A DNA stretch of 35,776 bases from Zygnema cylindricum. Its lineage: Eukaryota > Streptophyta > Zygnematophyceae > Zygnematales > Zygnemataceae. Where the stretch lies: the NCBI GenBank assembly GCA_037447655.1, contig JBBHKE010002691.1, positions 1 through 35,776 of the forward strand, in the 5' to 3' direction. Position 1 is the stretch's first letter, and the number at the start of each line of letters is the position of its first letter. The position numbers and the translations under genes are program-made. Below the pieces are notes generated by a model. That model had not been told where the DNA came from. It searched no databases and saw only the letters and a list, made by a program, of their open reading frames with translations. Positions 15,901 to 25,622 of this stretch are shown here, piece by piece.

Positions 15901-17313
15901 CTATGTGTTCTGAACTTCACTACAAACGGTCCTAAGCATTTCCTCTAGTGTACGGTTCATCCTTTCTGTCTTTCCATCAGTCCTAAGCATTTCCTCTAGT
16001 GTACGGTTCATCCTTTCTGTCTGTCCATCTATCTGAGGATGATAAGCGGTACTCATTTTCAATTCAGAGCCTAAATTTTGCCTTAATTCTTTCCAAAATG
16101 CAAACGTAAATTTAGAATCTCTATCACTGACTATAGATAGAGGGACTCCATGATGTCTTACCACGTTGTCAAAATATAACTTTGCAATATCTATAATTGA
16201 ATGAGTGGTTTTGCAAGGGATAAAAATTGCCATTTTACTGAACCTATGGACTACGACCATGATACTGTCATTCTTTTTAGATGTAGCAGGCAACCTGACA
16301 ATAAAATCCATACTGATCGATTCCCACGGTCTTTCGGGGATATCCAAAGGTTTTAAGAGACCTTTAGGTTTTTGGGTACTAGGTTTACTCTGTTGGCAAG
16401 GGACACAATTTTCCACATGTTTTGACACCTCCTTTGCCATCCCAGGCCAAAACAATCTACTTTGCAATCGACTAAGAGTTTTATCTCGACCTAGATGTCC
16501 TAAATGCTCATGAGCTTCCCGTAAAATTTGTTTTCTTAAGTCTCCCACTTCAGGAATGCATAATCTATCCCCAATTTGCAAATACAGTAAACCATCCTCT
16601 AGTCTAAAGTTTTTGACATGCCTCTCATTCAATGGGTCAGAATTCCCTCTCGAAATATTCTTGTAAATCACAACAAAATAAGGATCTTTATCATAACCAT
16701 TTCTCACTGTATCTAAAAACAATCCATCTTGAACCATAACACTTATTTTAAAACATCTACTTAAAGGATCTGCGACTACATTTGTCTTCCCAGGAATATG
16801 TTTGACATTAAATTTGAAATATGCCAATTTCTGCATCCACCTAACCTGTCTGCCAGTCATAATCTGCGCATAACTTAATTTTTGTAAATAAAAGAGTGTT
16901 TTATTATCACAGTGAATTGTAAATTCTTTATTATGCAAATAACAACGCCATTTCACCAATGCATGTACAATTGCAAGTAATTCCTTTTCCTGTGCTGTAT
17001 AGTTCTTTTCAGCATCATTGAATTTTCTGGACTCAAAAGCAATAGGATGAAAGTGTTTGCCGACTTTTTGACTTATGACTGCACCTAGACCTTTATCAGA
17101 TGCATTTGTAGTGATCAGAACTTCAAACTCCTCGGCAGGGTCAGGATACACCAGTGTAGGGGCAGAGGTCAACTTCCCTTTTAATTCCTCGAATGCTCCC
17201 TCCTGATCAGCTCCCCACACAAACGTCTCCTTCTCCCGAAGTGAATCCGTCAAAGGTGCGGCGATCATACTGAAGTTCCTGATAAATTTCTTGTAATAAG
17301 TGGCCAATCCCAA
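15901..17313 (-). pseudogene. RNase H and integrase core of the gypsy polyprotein
   Basis: In order: the end of RT (FLGLATYYKKFI), RNase H, the integrase zinc-binding HHCC region (HEHLGHLGRDK ... CVPCQQSK) and the DDE core (SMDFIVRLP, VSDRDSKF, HPQIDGQTERMN). The first RNase H aspartate appears changed: TTNASDKGLG stands where related elements have D before AS. A 51-bp in-frame tandem duplication repeats TERMNRTLEEMLRT just before the end. The reading frame is shared with the pieces on either side, separated only by TAG stops at 17350-17352 and 15901-15903. The product would have copied and integrated the element. Confidence 0.93.
15931..16032 (-). repeat. 51-bp tandem duplication in the integrase
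   Basis: Two near-identical 51-bp units start at 15931 and 15982. They duplicate 17 codons right after the catalytic glutamate region, in frame, so the change is an insertion rather than a frameshift. Confidence 0.92.
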
Positions 17314-17349
17314 AAACGATCTAACTTCTGTGACATTAGTAGGTTTTTT

Positions 17350-17751
17350 CTAATTTTGGATTGCTAAAATTTTGGATGGATTTGTTTTAACACCTTCCCC
17401 ACTAACTATGTGTCCCAAAAATAATTGTTCACTTTTAAGAAAACTAGATTTTGACAATTTTCCATATAATTTTCTTTCTCTTAACCTTTCCAACACTTTT
17501 TTTAAATGAATTATATGTTGTTCTTTAGATTCACTGTAAACTAAAATATCATCTATAAACACTTGGACAAACTCATCTATGTAATCTGAAAAGGTTTGGT
17601 TCATTAATCTTTGGTAAATAGGCGGTGCATTCGTTAAGCCGAATGGCATCACTATCCATTCGAAATGACCCACCCTAGTCCTAAAAGCAGTTTTATCAAC
17701 ATCTTCAATTCTAATCGACACCTGATTAAAGCCACTACGCAGGTCAATCAA
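17350..17751 (-). pseudogene. Reverse transcriptase, C-terminal half
   Basis: It contains the catalytic FIDDILVYS (the YxDD box, here F-I-D-D), preceded by MPFGLTNAP, both standard in Ty3/gypsy RT. It continues the RT begun at 18341-17748 after a one-base frame change at AAAA (17754-17757). It ends in TAG (17352-17350) after AIQN, a position usually followed by tryptophan, so TGG to TAG is likely. Confidence 0.93.
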
Positions 17752-18341
17752 CGAAAATACTTAGCACCCTTTAAACGATCTATCAAATCAGAAATTAAAG
17801 GTAACGGATACTTATCCTTCACCATAATCTTATTCAGACTACGATAATCGACACACATTCTCAACGTTCCGTCTTTCTTTTTGACGAAGAGAACGGGTGC
17901 TCCGTACGGTGATTCGCTGGGCTGAATATGTCCTTTCTCTAGGAGTTCTTTGATCTGTTTCTTTAACTCCTCCTGCTCAAAGAAACTGTGTTTATTAATT
18001 CCTGTGAGAAGAGGATTACATCCAGGTTCAAGGTTAATAACATGTTCTACATCTCGGGAAGGTGGCCTTCCCGAGGGTAAATCACTTGGGAAAACATCTT
18101 GAAATTCAAAAATCAAATCCTTAACAGCAACATCAGATGTATTAATGTCAGTTATGGTGTCTGATTTAGTGATGACATCAATGTTAGTGTTTTCTCCCCC
18201 CCTTTCATCAGTAACTGCCTCAGTTACTAATAATAAGAAAGCATGATTTGTTTTATCTTTTAAGTGCTTTTTAAATTGTTTAGCAGGTATCAAACCTTCC
18301 ACTCCCAATCTGGTTATGTTATTTATATGATTCCTATGCAA
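17748..18341 (-). pseudogene. Reverse transcriptase, N-terminal half
   Basis: It includes [19 protein letters not shown] and VDYRSLNKI, the fingers motifs of gypsy RT, then [17 protein letters not shown], after which the frame is lost. The frame is the same as the protease piece upstream, separated by TAA at 18360-18362. The stretch before RT ([15 protein letters not shown]...) is linker. Confidence 0.92.
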
Positions 18342-18359
18342 TTTCTTAGGAGATAATGC

Positions 18360-18758
18360 TTACAAAACCTTCCAACCGTTTTCAGACCTCACTTTCAAGG
18401 TGTTAATTTCCCAATTAATTTGAGGATTGTGTTCAGTTAACCAAGGCTTTCCCAAAATTAGTTCTTCACCTCCCAAATTTATTATTTCACACACAACTTT
18501 CATTTTATGACCCTGAATATCAACTTCTATCGTGTCAGTTTGTAAGTCTAATGTGGACTTATTACCATTTGCCACTTGAACATGTAAAGGCTTTTCCCTT
18601 ATGACAGTAGGAATTTTATTTTCCTCTACAAACTTATATGAAATAAAATTATATGTGGCACCTGAATCAACCATTACTCTCAACGGTTTTCCTTCCACTA
18701 ATGACTCTAATCTAATCAAACTATGTCTAGTGTCATCATTACTTAGCTGTCTTAACAT
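18360..18758 (-). pseudogene. Retropepsin-like aspartic protease
   Basis: The active-site motif VDSGATYNFIS is clear (DSG plus the hydrophobic context), and LGKPWL near the C-terminus matches the second conserved retropepsin motif. It would cleave the polyprotein as a homodimer. The frame is open upstream only to about 18790, because of a one-base change near the TTTT at 18775-18778. Upstream of that the linker continues in the -1 frame back to gag. Confidence 0.9.
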
Positions 18759-18901
18759 AGGTCTTGTTGAGAATTTTATCAGAAGGATTCTTTAAACTAT
18801 GCAGTGTAGTGAGAATCATAATAAATTCATCTATCCTAACTTTTCCATTCATTAATTTGCCCACCAAAGTTAACTCTTTAACTTCTGGATCCGGTTGACT
18901 T

Positions 18902-18936
18902 AACTGAGGACTTTCAGTTAGTCCTTTCCGTTTCCC
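18902..18936 (-). promoter_or_regulatory. Candidate -1 ribosomal frameshift signal (gag/pro)
   Basis: The heptamer GGGAAAC (18936-18930) sits in the gag frame as G_GGA_AAC, the X_XXY_YYZ form. The gag TAA follows 9 nt later. After a 5-6 nt spacer there is a hairpin: AACTGA (18919-18914) pairs with TCAGTT (18907-18902), extended below by GACT and AGTC around one bulged A. A rival pairing, GGACT with AGTCC, is also possible. The -1 frame is open past this point for about 58 codons toward the protease. Confidence 0.6.
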
Positions 18937-20234
18937 ACCTCTTGGGCTTCCTGCTCAGCTAGGTATAATGCAATATCCTCTTGGAGACCTTCATTTACAT
19001 TGACTAATTTGAGAGAACCTTTATCTGTACAGTCTTTAGCGTAATGATTTGGACCTCCGCATTTGAAACAAGTGACTTTCTTTTTGGGTTTTATGCAATC
19101 TCTACTAAAATGTCCCTCCTCTCCACAGTTATAACAGTTAATCTTTTTCAGTTGTGCACACTCAATTGCTCTATGACCCTTTTTCTGACAAATAGTGCAT
19201 GTGGGGATGGTAAGGTTAGGCTTTTGGGCATTAATGCTTGCTTTAGGACTTTTAATGTTCCCTCCTCTATTGTTAAATTTATTTCCTGCATTAACACTAT
19301 GTTCACCCATTTGATTTCCCCTGGAGATATTTTGCCTATTCAGCAGACCAGCATTCAGACCCTCTTCAAGAAATTCCTCCTCATCCCACTCTAATACTTC
19401 ATTCAAATTACCCCTGAGTGATCGAGTTTCCCGATTATACCCCAACTGATCCTCTAATTCCAATGACTTATCTTGTAATTCCTTCAAATTATTAAATTTT
19501 TGATGTTTTAGTTCTGATTTCAATATAGGATTCAAATAGTTTAAGAAATGCAATTTAGCCATTTCATCAGTCAAACCTATGACATGAATGCTAGATGAGT
19601 CAAATTCCACAATATAATCTTTCACAGATCCAGTCTGCTTACAATTCAGCCACTTTTCTTCCATTCTGGATTTAAAAGTGACAGACAAGAAACGCGATTT
19701 GATCGCGGTTTTAAAAGTTTCCCAATCAGCATTATCAGGAATCAATTTAGACCTTCTCAGAGTATAATACCAAATCTGAGCATCGCCTTTCAGACAGTTA
19801 ACGGCAAAAGAAGTGTAATCATCACGATCGCAATTTCTAGACTCCAAATAATATTCCATATGAAAAATCCAAGCATCCAACTCATCGATCCTCTTACCAT
19901 CAAACGATGGTGCCTCACTAATAGATAATTTCAGATCCCTTATCTTCTTAGGCCTATCATGATCATCCTCCCTAAAACTGGCATTCCTTTTACTACTCTC
20001 ACCCTTTTGGTCATTCATATCATTCTTGGTCTGAATTAAGTTAATAAGTTCATCTAATTTCTCATTTGAAACATTTCCATTTTCTTTGACAACTCTTAAT
20101 TCACTTTTCAATTCGGAAATGGTTTCATCCACAGCGGCAGCATGATTATTGAATCTTTTGACCAATTTCACAGTCCTCTTCTTCAACACATTTAACGCAT
20201 TCTCCATTTCACGTTTCGATGCAGAATTTCCCAT
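18918..20234 (-). CDS. Retrotransposon Gag, 438 residues, intact
   Basis: The longest intact frame in the element. It opens MGNSASKR, which fits the N-myristoylation consensus (Gly2, Ser6) with basic residues after it. A probable coiled coil spans about 15-75. The retrotransposon gag core follows at about 105-250 (FDGKRIDELDAWIFHMEYYL, WETFKTAIKSRF). Three CCHC zinc knuckles lie at 346-359, 367-380 and 389-402 (CTICQKKGHRAIEC, CYNCGEEGHFSRDC, CFKCGGPNHYAKDC) and would bind the element's RNA. It ends in TAA 9 nt after the candidate slippery site. Gag would assemble the particle in which reverse transcription occurs. Confidence 0.95.
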   Translation of the reverse strand: MGNSASKREMENALNVLKKRTVKLVKRFNNHAAAVDETISELKSELRVVKENGNVSNEKLDELINLIQTKNDMNDQKGESSKRNASFREDDHDRPKKIRDLKLSISEAPSFDGKRIDELDAWIFHMEYYLESRNCDRDDYTSFAVNCLKGDAQIWYYTLRRSKLIPDNADWETFKTAIKSRFLSVTFKSRMEEKWLNCKQTGSVKDYIVEFDSSSIHVIGLTDEMAKLHFLNYLNPILKSELKHQKFNNLKELQDKSLELEDQLGYNRETRSLRGNLNEVLEWDEEEFLEEGLNAGLLNRQNISRGNQMGEHSVNAGNKFNNRGGNIKSPKASINAQKPNLTIPTCTICQKKGHRAIECAQLKKINCYNCGEEGHFSRDCIKPKKKVTCFKCGGPNHYAKDCTDKGSLKLVNVNEGLQEDIALYLAEQEAQEVGNGKD

Positions 20235-20981
20235 TATTACACAATGAAATCAAGCAAAAGAAAGATAGAGTATAATTTCCCAATGAAATTTGATGGAGAT
20301 TTGAAGTCCTCAGATTGCTCCAATCCAAGACTTCTTCTCCTTAACAAATCTTTTGAAAAGATCAAAATCTGACAAATTAAAAAGACATTGACAATAAGTT
20401 AGTACAAATTCAAATTTTCAATTCCCAACATTGAAACAGAAGGTAAGAATTTCCCCACAAATTTTGCAATAGCAAAATTGAAAGCTTTTAAAGGTAAGAT
20501 TTAACCATATATTTTACAACAGCAAAATTGAAATCAATCAAAGGTAACAATTTCGGGTTTGAAAAGTTTTGAGTCATTTTTGGACTCCTTTGCTCTTGAA
20601 GAAGTAAAATACTCCACTTTCCTTCTCCTCCATTAGCAAATTTCCCACTTCCCACTACATCAAGATCTTTTACTCTCTAATCCTCACCCTTCATGGCTTC
20701 AAGCCCTCCCTCTAACCATGAATCATTGCTGAAAGAAGGCAAGTTTGTTTGGCCTCTAGGTAATTGGAGTGAGCTTCAACGGTGGCTACACTGCCCACCC
20801 CGCCTTAGTCCTGAGGACCAAAGCACGCCCCACATCTAACCAGCGGCCCTGGCAGTGTGGTCACTTAGTTTCCCTCCAATCCCCTACCACTCACATTGTG
20901 GTTCCACCAACCCGGGTCAGAGCACCCTCACTGGTCACGGCAATCGATTTTCGGGTGAGCAAGCTTCTCTTTGGCTTTTAA
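20235..20981 (-). other. Retrotransposon untranslated leader
   Basis: Sequence between the primer site and the gag ATG, about 750 nt. It has three related short repeats (GCAAAATTGAAA with AAGGTAA, near 20420-20545). No coding frame. RNA packaging signals are expected here but cannot be shown. Confidence 0.6.
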
Positions 20982-20997
20982 CCAAGCTTTGATACCA
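20982..20997 (-). promoter_or_regulatory. Primer binding site, iMet-tRNA type
   Basis: On the minus strand TGGTATCAAAGCTTGG begins two bases after the 5' LTR. TGGTATCA followed by AGC is the usual primer site complementary to initiator methionine tRNA; one internal base departs from the common form. Confidence 0.85.
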
Positions 20998-20999
20998 TA

Positions 21000-21969
21000 T
21001 GTTACAGGATCTCCTACCTCTCAGAAAATCCCATTAATATAAACAATCCCAACCACACATTCCACACATTGGAAAATACACATCCACATTGGACAACACT
21101 CACACAAGGATAAACTTTAAATTAGAAGAAGCTTCTGTCCACATAACATTAGCTTGGTCTCTTGCCCTCGTGGCTCAACCCTTCTTATTAAATTGTTTTC
21201 CACTACCCTCCACTCTTAATAATTCTATTTTTTAACTACTAAAACACTATTTAGTTAGTAAGAGATTTCAATGCAAAATGCCTTTTCTCCAATTTGGTAT
21301 TAATCGCTAAAGACCAAGATCAGCCGAAATTTCCACAAACTTTTCCCAAAGGAAAAGATGTCTACTCTCCTCTTACACTTCACTATTTATCCATCATCGC
21401 CCTGGACTCGCCAGGCCAGAGTCAACGCTCCGTTTTAACAGGCTTTTACCTGGGCCAATCATTGATCAGCAAAGACTCAGACTGACCAATGCAAAAACGT
21501 GCGAAATCTCCTAATAACTACTTAGCACTTTACTAACCAATCAAACGTTACGTTTCACTACGTAACATTTACGTGCAAAAGTGCGCGCCAAACGAAACGC
21601 GACTTCGCACGATCGTGCGTAACAAATTTCGCACGCGAAACTTCCCTACGAAATTCCCTTAAGTAAAAGTGACGTTTCGTACTAAAATTTGTACGAAACG
21701 AACCACCGTGTATACTAAACGTTTCGTTAGAACTTTATGAAACGTACACGCGTAATTTCGGTACTTATTTGACCCTTAACCCGTTTCAATGATACCCACT
21801 TGTTATTAAGACCCCACGCTGTCACCTAAATACACTCATCGCTATAACTTTTACAATATAACTCCAAATAGCGTGATTGTTTCGCGGACGTCTACCAAAT
21901 TTAGTACTCTATAATCATAATACATAAATACCCTTTTATAAAAAAGTTCGATCCGCTATTGTTGTTACA
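21000..21969 (-). repeat. 5' LTR
   Basis: 970 bp with TG...CA termini (TGTTACAGG ... GTTGTTACA on the plus strand). It carries many ACGTTTCGT and CGTAC words. The promoter should lie within it, but no TATA box is assigned with confidence. Confidence 0.95.
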
Positions 21970-22481
21970 CCAGTGAAGGTAAAAAATGACTCGTACGACG
22001 TATTGAATAAAATCTGTATGTGCGAACGAAACTTAAGATTTGTAAAAGCGTACGAAAATGTCAAAATGGTTAGCGGATGGCAATAGACGCGTTGAAACAA
22101 TATCCTCTGTCAAAGATTTTCTTGCGTCTTCCGGTTGACTCGCATCCTCCATGGCGGAAGGCACATGTCATATGCGACGTGTACCCACCTGCTCGCGCGT
22201 TCGTCGTGGAACTTGGATAACTTTTCCACGAGGCACGATGCAATTCGTTCAGGCGCTGAGAATTGACCTTCTCGGGCTCACTTGTTGCGAACTAAAAGTG
22301 TCAGACGATGTTATATCCGCATCCGACGGTCCACAGTAACGCCCATATTCATGGAGAATCAATCCCTCATTCAGTAGCCTAGTTTTTCTGAAATTTTTTT
22401 TTTGGTAAGTCACTGTACGAAACAGTACGGCTTTCAGTAAACAACGTCATTTTTTTCCCTAATGGAACCTTGCCCTTAGAG
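21970..22481 (+). repeat. Tandem repeat D, unit 1, right portion
   Basis: It resumes at CCAGTGAAGGTAAAAAATGA right after the LTR and aligns with unit 2 from 22669 (CGTACGACGTATTGAATAAA, CATATGCGACGTGTACCCAC). The period is 699 bp. Confidence 0.9.
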
Positions 22482-23178
22482 CGTTGTTCCATTAGGCGGT
22501 CTCTGTAAACATCAAAAATTCGTTAACTGAAGCGACCGTTCCATTGTGTCGGGTCAGTAACCGTCATTGTTTTGCATGGCACCTTTTGATTTGGCCACGT
22601 AATAGAAGAATACGATGCTGTTAATCTTCAGAGAATCTCTAAGAGCGAATTGTGACCACATATTTGTACCAGCGAAGGTAAAAAGTGACTCGTACGACGT
22701 ATTGAATAAAATCTGTACGAGCGGAGGAAACTTAAAATGTGTAAAAGCGTACGAAAATGTCAGAAATGTTCGTGGATGGCAACAAAAGCGTGAAACAATA
22801 TCCTTCGTCAATTTTTTTTTGCGGTTTCCGGGGGTATCACATCCTCACTGGCGGAAGGCACATGTCATATGCGACGTGTACCCACCTAGTCACGCGGTCG
22901 TCATGGATATTTGTTCACTTTTCCACGAGGCACGATGCTATTCGTTCAAGCGCTGAGAATTGACCTACTCCAGGTCACTTGTTGCGAACTGAAAGTGTCA
23001 GACAATGGCGTATCCGATTATGCACCTAACGGTCCATGTTTAAGCCCATAAACGTGGAGAATGAAATTCTTCATTCAGTAGCCTTGTTTTTCTGACATTT
23101 TTCTTTTGGTACGACACCGACGAAAAAGTACGGCTTCTAGTAAACAACGACATTTTTTCCCTTAAGGAACCTCACTCT
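22482..23178 (+). repeat. Tandem repeat D, unit 2, uninterrupted
   Basis: The complete unit, free of insertions. It contains the empty target sites of both the hAT-like element (GTTGTTCC near 22482) and the LTR element (GTACCAGCGAAGG near 22667). Sequence similarity to unit 1 ends near 23178. Confidence 0.9.
22615..22956 (+). pseudogene. Coding-like frame within repeat D, function unknown
   Basis: A 113-residue frame includes NCDHIFVPAKVKSDSYDVLNK and VKAYENV. The same frame persists in the other unit across the LTR insertion: NCDHIFIP before it and KVKNDSYDVLNKIC after it. Differences are often conservative (V/I, R/K, S/N) or silent. In unit 1 it is broken downstream by stops. No family is recognised. 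It may be the remains of a duplicated exon, or chance. Confidence 0.25.
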
Positions 23179-23399
23179 TATTGACGATTGAATTCGGGCA
23201 ATAAATTATGGGTAACATGTTATCCTAAAATTTTGTCGCTACATCAATAGATTCGTGACTAACTTTGTCGGTATCTAAAGTGTTTCCCAACACTTTTTCC
23301 TTGAGCTTTTTGCCCAACCATCCGAAATTGTTCTCAACATTATGACATCCGTACGACGCCTAAAACTATGGCATTTAACAAAAGAGTGGGTAAAAAGTA
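23179..23399. other. Spacer before the transposon nest
   Basis: No gene. AAACTATGGCATTTAACAAA with following AAGTAC recurs at 28402-28440 between two family E elements, so this is itself repeated DNA. Confidence 0.5.
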
Positions 23400-23543
23400 C
23401 ACCGTGAATCGCAATTAGCGTAATGAAATAAATAGCGTAATAAAACAATTAGCAACATTTACGCTATTTGATAATGTCGTTTTTTGTGGAAATAATTTTT
23501 GGGAATTGCTAATCGCGGAGACGATTTTTGCTTCGCGAAGATA

Positions 23544-24269
23544 GTTGTCAGAAATTGTACATTTGAAGTACAATTTCGTACAAGCTACGTACGTCTAATT
23601 TCAGATCTGACAGTCAATCCGTCGAACGACTTTGACTAGCAGATTATTGTACCGACGGTTAAAAAAGTGTCGCGCTTGCAAACGTCGACCGTCATAAAAA
23701 AAAAAAAATCACACGACCGGCGCAGTTTTACTGTAACTAAACTGCGGCAGCCACATATAAATAAAATGGCTGCGCGCAAATAGTTTATCACTTCACGTTA
23801 GCCGCAAAAATGAAATCAACTCGTTGTCACGTCCACCGTGGACGTGACAACGTGTCATTTTAGTTTCATCGATATTTATACGAGGGTAGTCGGGTACGCA
23901 TTTTTATTTTGTACGAAGTTTATTTGGTTTCGTGCGAGTTTACACGTTGTACGTCGTCCTTTACTATGTGTCCAAGTTCAATGTAACGGTTCGCGAGTTG
24001 ATTTCGTTTTTGCAGTAAATGTAGAAACTAATGGTTTTATTAGTATTTTCTAGGTCTGAAAAGAAATATAGAAGTCGAGGCAGTCTATCTGCGCCGGCCG
24101 TGTGATTTTTTTTTTTTTATGACGGTCGACGTTTGCAAGCGCGAAACTTTTTTAACCGCCGGTAAAATATTCTGCCAGTCAAAATTGTTCGACGGATTGA
24201 CCGTCATATCTAAATTAAAGGTACGTAGCCTGTACAAAATTGTACTTCAAATGTACAATTTATGACAAC
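23544..24269. mobile_element. Family G foldback element (726 bp, ~190-bp inverted arms)
   Basis: The left arm from GTTGTCAGAAATTGTACATT is complementary to the right arm ending AATGTACAATTTATGACAAC. Pairing continues for about 190 bp each side (TACGTAC, GCGCTTGCAAACGTCGACCG and others). TA flanks both ends (23542-23543, 24270-24271). The central ~350 bp carries no recognisable gene. Confidence 0.85.
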
Positions 24270-24271
24270 TA

Positions 24272-25622
24272 CACCACGAATCCTAATTAGAGTAATGAAA
24301 AAATTAGAGTACAAAAACCATAGATGTCCCGTGCGCATATTACGCACGGTATAAACTAACGAATACTACGTACGGTACGCATCATACTATGTTGAAACGT
24401 CAATTAAATGCGTACCTTACTTTGTACCCGTACATTTTTTGTACACTTATTTATATTACCCGTACATGTCCGTACTTTTTAAGGTTATTTAAGGGGATTC
24501 TTACATTTTTAGGGTACATTTTTGTACATCCGTATTTTCTGTATAACTACCCTCACACTTGTCATAAATGTACGTACGTTGTCCGTATTTTTCTTACTTT
24601 TACGGTTAATTATTTTAGGGTTTGTAGGGCATTCCCGTACATTTCCGTTTAATGTTGTACATCTGCGTCACATTTGTCGTACATTTTTGTACAGTGTCTG
24701 TAATTTGTGTACGTTTTAGGGTTGTTTCTTTTAGGGTGTGTAGGGTACATTTTCGTACATTCTCGTGTATATCCGTACATGTGCGCTACATTTTTCGTAC
24801 ATTCTCTTACAATGTTTGTACATTACCGTACTTTTTAGGGTTATTAAAGAGGGGATTTTACTATTTTAGGATTTTTAGGCTACATTGCCGTGCGCTCCTT
24901 TATGTTTCAGTACGGCTGCCTTAGATTTTCCGTTATATTAGGTTTTTTAGGGTACACTTTCCGTAAAGTATCGTACATTTATGTTAAGTTTTCGTACATG
25001 TTAAGATATTTTTAAGATTTTTTAGGATTACGGTTTCGTACGCTTTTGCAGATGCTCGTACAGCGAAATCTACACGAACTTTACGAAAAGTATATAATCA
25101 ACGAATACTACGTAGTTTTCGTAAAAAAGTTGAAATCCGTACGAATTGGACATCAACGACAAAAACTAAAAAAAAAAACAATTAGAGTAATGAACGCTAA
25201 TTTGTGTGATAGAGCTGTTTCAACTATGAAGTTTACTCTAATTTATTCAAGTACTCTAATTTGGCACGGTAATATCCTCTATTATAAATAAGGTATTTGT
25301 ACAGAATTTGGCAAAACGTACAGTTTATCGTCACTATGACGTTTGCATTACGCGGTTTGTTAAAACGCAGTTACATGATAACGACCTGTATTAAATCATT
25401 ATTTGTACTTTTTTACTTAATAGAGTACAATTTTGCACGGTCGGAGGTGTCCGTACTTCACACTGTTTAAAACGAACCTATATTAGAATTAAAAACGCTA
25501 ATTAAATTTTACCTTAAATAGAATAATGAAAAAAATAGAATCATATACTCTATTTCATGTGATAGAGTCGAAATTTTGAGCGACCGAATTAGAGTAATTT
25601 ACCCTAATTACGATTCGCGGTG
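24272..25622. mobile_element. Family B element with an 0.85-kb GTACA-rich core
   Basis: Ends are CACCACGAATCCTAATTAGAG and CTAATTACGATTCGCGGTG, with TA on both sides. The outer parts match the 501-bp element at 31156-31656. Positions about 24345-25180 are extra and dense in GTACATT, CGTAC and TTTTAGGG words arranged as a degenerate repeat. No transposase. Confidence 0.82.

Larger units (their letters stand above)
14186..21969 (-). mobile_element. Ty3/gypsy LTR retrotransposon, full length but degenerate
   Basis: The 7.8-kb element is transcribed from the minus strand. Order is 5' LTR (right), primer site, gag, protease, RT, RNase H, integrase with a chromodomain-like tail, polypurine tract, 3' LTR (left). 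RT and RNase H before integrase defines Ty3/gypsy, and the tail suggests a chromovirus-type element. The LTRs differ at roughly 35-40 of 970 positions (my by-eye count), so the insertion is not recent. In-frame stops at 15901, 17350 and 18360, and frame changes near 17754 and 18775, mean it is unlikely to move by itself. Flanking CCATC and CCAGT suggest a decayed 5-bp target duplication. Confidence 0.96.

Noticed and set aside
16205-16513. Plus-strand frames antisense to the retroelement (also 19044-19394)
   Set aside because: They are shadows of the integrase and gag frames, which carry clear family motifs.
15901-17352. TAG read as tryptophan (altered genetic code)
   Set aside because: Only in a decaying retroelement with other lesions; no host exon contains TAG, so mutation is simpler.
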